Source: Deltaproteobacteria bacterium
GTDB lineage: Bacteria; Myxococcota_A; UBA9160; UBA4427
NCBI GenBank assembly: GCA_016713665.1
Contig: JADJOR010000024.1
Location: 310,001 to 374,000 of the forward strand
DNA length: 64,000 bases
Direction: 5' to 3'
Both the position numbers and the translations under genes were made by a program. Positions 63,466-64,000 of the stretch are shown here, piece by piece (position 1 is the stretch's first letter; every line of letters begins with the position of its first letter). The notes under the pieces were generated by a model. The model made no database searches. It was not told the DNA's origin and worked only from the letters and a program-made list of their open reading frames with translations.

Positions 63466-63914
63466 TACGTCGGCTCCTTCTCATCTCCCGGCTGGACCTC
63501 CGACACACGATTCGCTTGGCGACGCTGCATCCGCTCGACGTAATGGTTCAGGATCGCCTGCTCATCGGGGCCGAGAACATCCTCGAGCTCGGACGCGCCC
63601 TCGCCGGTTTCGAGTAGGCGCAGGGTCAGCGAGGCGAGAAGCGACGATGCTCGAGCGTCGCCTTTGATGGCGCGGTTCGTCAGGGCTTTCACCATCGCGC
63701 GCTGCTTGCTGATCCGCCGGGATCGGTCTCCCTCGCGAATGTCGATCGTCTCGGCAAGCTCCTCGCGCAGGTCGGTCTTGAGGTTCTTCGTTCCCTTGGG
63801 TCTGCCCTTCGGGTTCCCCGATCGGCCCGGCTTGAACTGGGTGTGCTTGGGTGGCTTGCCGTAGCCGACCTCGAAATCCTCGCCGGGTCGCTGCTTCGAT
63901 TTCGCATCCGACAT
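63465..63914 (-). CDS. DUF5681 domain protein
   Basis: 149 residues. VGYGKPPKHTQFKPGRSGNP KGRPKG-type N-terminus is the exact signature of DUF5681 proteins found next to phage-like terminase genes. The C-terminus is helical and charged (DEQAILNHYVERMQRRQANR). GGAGG precedes ATG 63914. Its stop overlaps the terminase start (TAGTG). The function is unknown; a packaging-related or small-terminase-like role is a guess from position. Confidence 0.88.
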   Translation of the reverse strand: MSDAKSKQRPGEDFEVGYGKPPKHTQFKPGRSGNPKGRPKGTKNLKTDLREELAETIDIREGDRSRRISKQRAMVKALTNRAIKGDARASSLLASLTLRLLETGEGASELEDVLGPDEQAILNHYVERMQRRQANRVSEVQPGDEKEPT

Positions 63915-63916
63915 GA

Positions 63917-64000
63917 TCAGCCCTCCTCGGCGGCGTTCGCCTTCGATTCCTGTCGGGAACGGCAGGACCTGGCGCGGCGCGCGCCTCCTCGAGAGGGGAG
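63917..64000 (-). CDS. C-terminal end of an upstream gene, truncated by window edge
   Basis: The frame is open from the window edge to TGA at 63917-63919, ending in QESKANAAEEG, three bases before the DUF5681 start. The spacing matches an operon with the DUF5681 gene. Only 27 codons are visible, so no identity can be given. Confidence 0.35.
   Translation of the reverse strand, partial: LPSRGGARRARSCRSRQESKANAAEEG

Larger units (their letters stand above)
53048..64000. mobile_element. Putative tRNA-linked accessory element (right end beyond window)
   Basis: Directly after tRNA-Ser(GGA), G+C drops visibly and the gene stock changes to an antitoxin, a broken PIN toxin, a GHKL ATPase, a DNA methyltransferase, a serine recombinase with DUF2924 and a terminase remnant with DUF5681. 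Several genes are frameshifted. Together this looks like an integrated phage-like or conjugative element that is decaying. No tRNA-end repeat (attR) was found inside the window, so the boundaries are tentative. Confidence 0.6.

Noticed and set aside
52960..64000. Direct repeat of the tRNA-Ser 3' end as attR inside the window
   Set aside because: I looked for GGTTCGAATCCCACTCTC-like copies in the right-hand region and saw none; the far boundary is probably beyond 64 kb.
1..64000. CRISPR arrays
   Set aside because: No regularly spaced direct repeats were seen anywhere; the only short-period repeat noticed is the gatcggatcgg run near 34590.

Overview
The window is a high-G+C (roughly 68-70% by eye) bacterial chromosome segment. 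Genes are tightly packed, with many 4-11 bp overlaps, GTG/TTG starts and GGAGG-type ribosome sites. Two tRNA-Ser genes both encode CCA. Families present (fused acyl-CoA dehydrogenase, CaiB/BaiF transferase, flavin-dependent Baeyer-Villiger and luciferase-like monooxygenases, P450s, several sulfotransferases, SnoaL-like proteins, amidohydrolase 2, TetR regulators) fit an uncultured soil or marine proteobacterium-like lineage, for example Myxococcota or Binatota. That placement is inference; no marker gene is present.

Layout: 1-9 kb holds a truncated saccharopine-dehydrogenase-like gene, an enoyl-CoA hydratase, tRNA-Ser(GCT), an uncharacterised HxD...H protein, an HSL-type esterase, an HNH-RecQ fusion and small secreted or membrane proteins. 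8.5-13 kb is an oxygenase operon (flavin monooxygenase, two luciferase-like oxidoreductases, an EthD protein). 14-21 kb carries a fused two-subunit acyl-CoA dehydrogenase and an amidohydrolase / Fe-ADH / epimerase operon. 21-31 kb has a TetR gene divergent from a P450-SRPBCC-formaldehyde-activating fusion, sulfotransferases, a DUF1214 gene broken by an in-frame stop, and a divergent 2-hydroxyacyl-CoA lyase-type / CaiB pair. 31-52 kb continues with a TIR-like protein, an RRM protein, FAD dehydrogenases, a TauD-type dioxygenase, P450, fatty-acid hydroxylase, acyl-CoA dehydrogenase plus phosphotransferase, TetR/SDR, epoxide hydrolases and a lipoprotein. The theme is oxidative and CoA-dependent breakdown of lipid, steroid-like or xenobiotic carbon skeletons. 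The substrates cannot be read from sequence.

From tRNA-Ser(GGA) at 52.96 kb to the right edge the character changes: visibly lower G+C, an unrelated gene stock and many broken genes. This accessory stretch contains a YefM/Phd-type antitoxin with a decayed PIN toxin and a two-site TGTACA operator, a putative three-gene cassette (RHH/winged-helix protein, GHKL ATPase, convergent DNA methyltransferase), a large serine recombinase with its DUF2924 partner, and a terminase pseudogene behind a DUF5681 gene. It reads as an integrated, partly eroded element next to a tRNA gene. The ATPase/methyltransferase cassette is the best candidate for an undescribed, defence-like system.

Several genes carry single-base indels or an in-frame stop. 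About four lie in 53 kb of metabolic sequence and at least seven in the last 11 kb. The former may be assembly errors; the density of the latter points to real decay.
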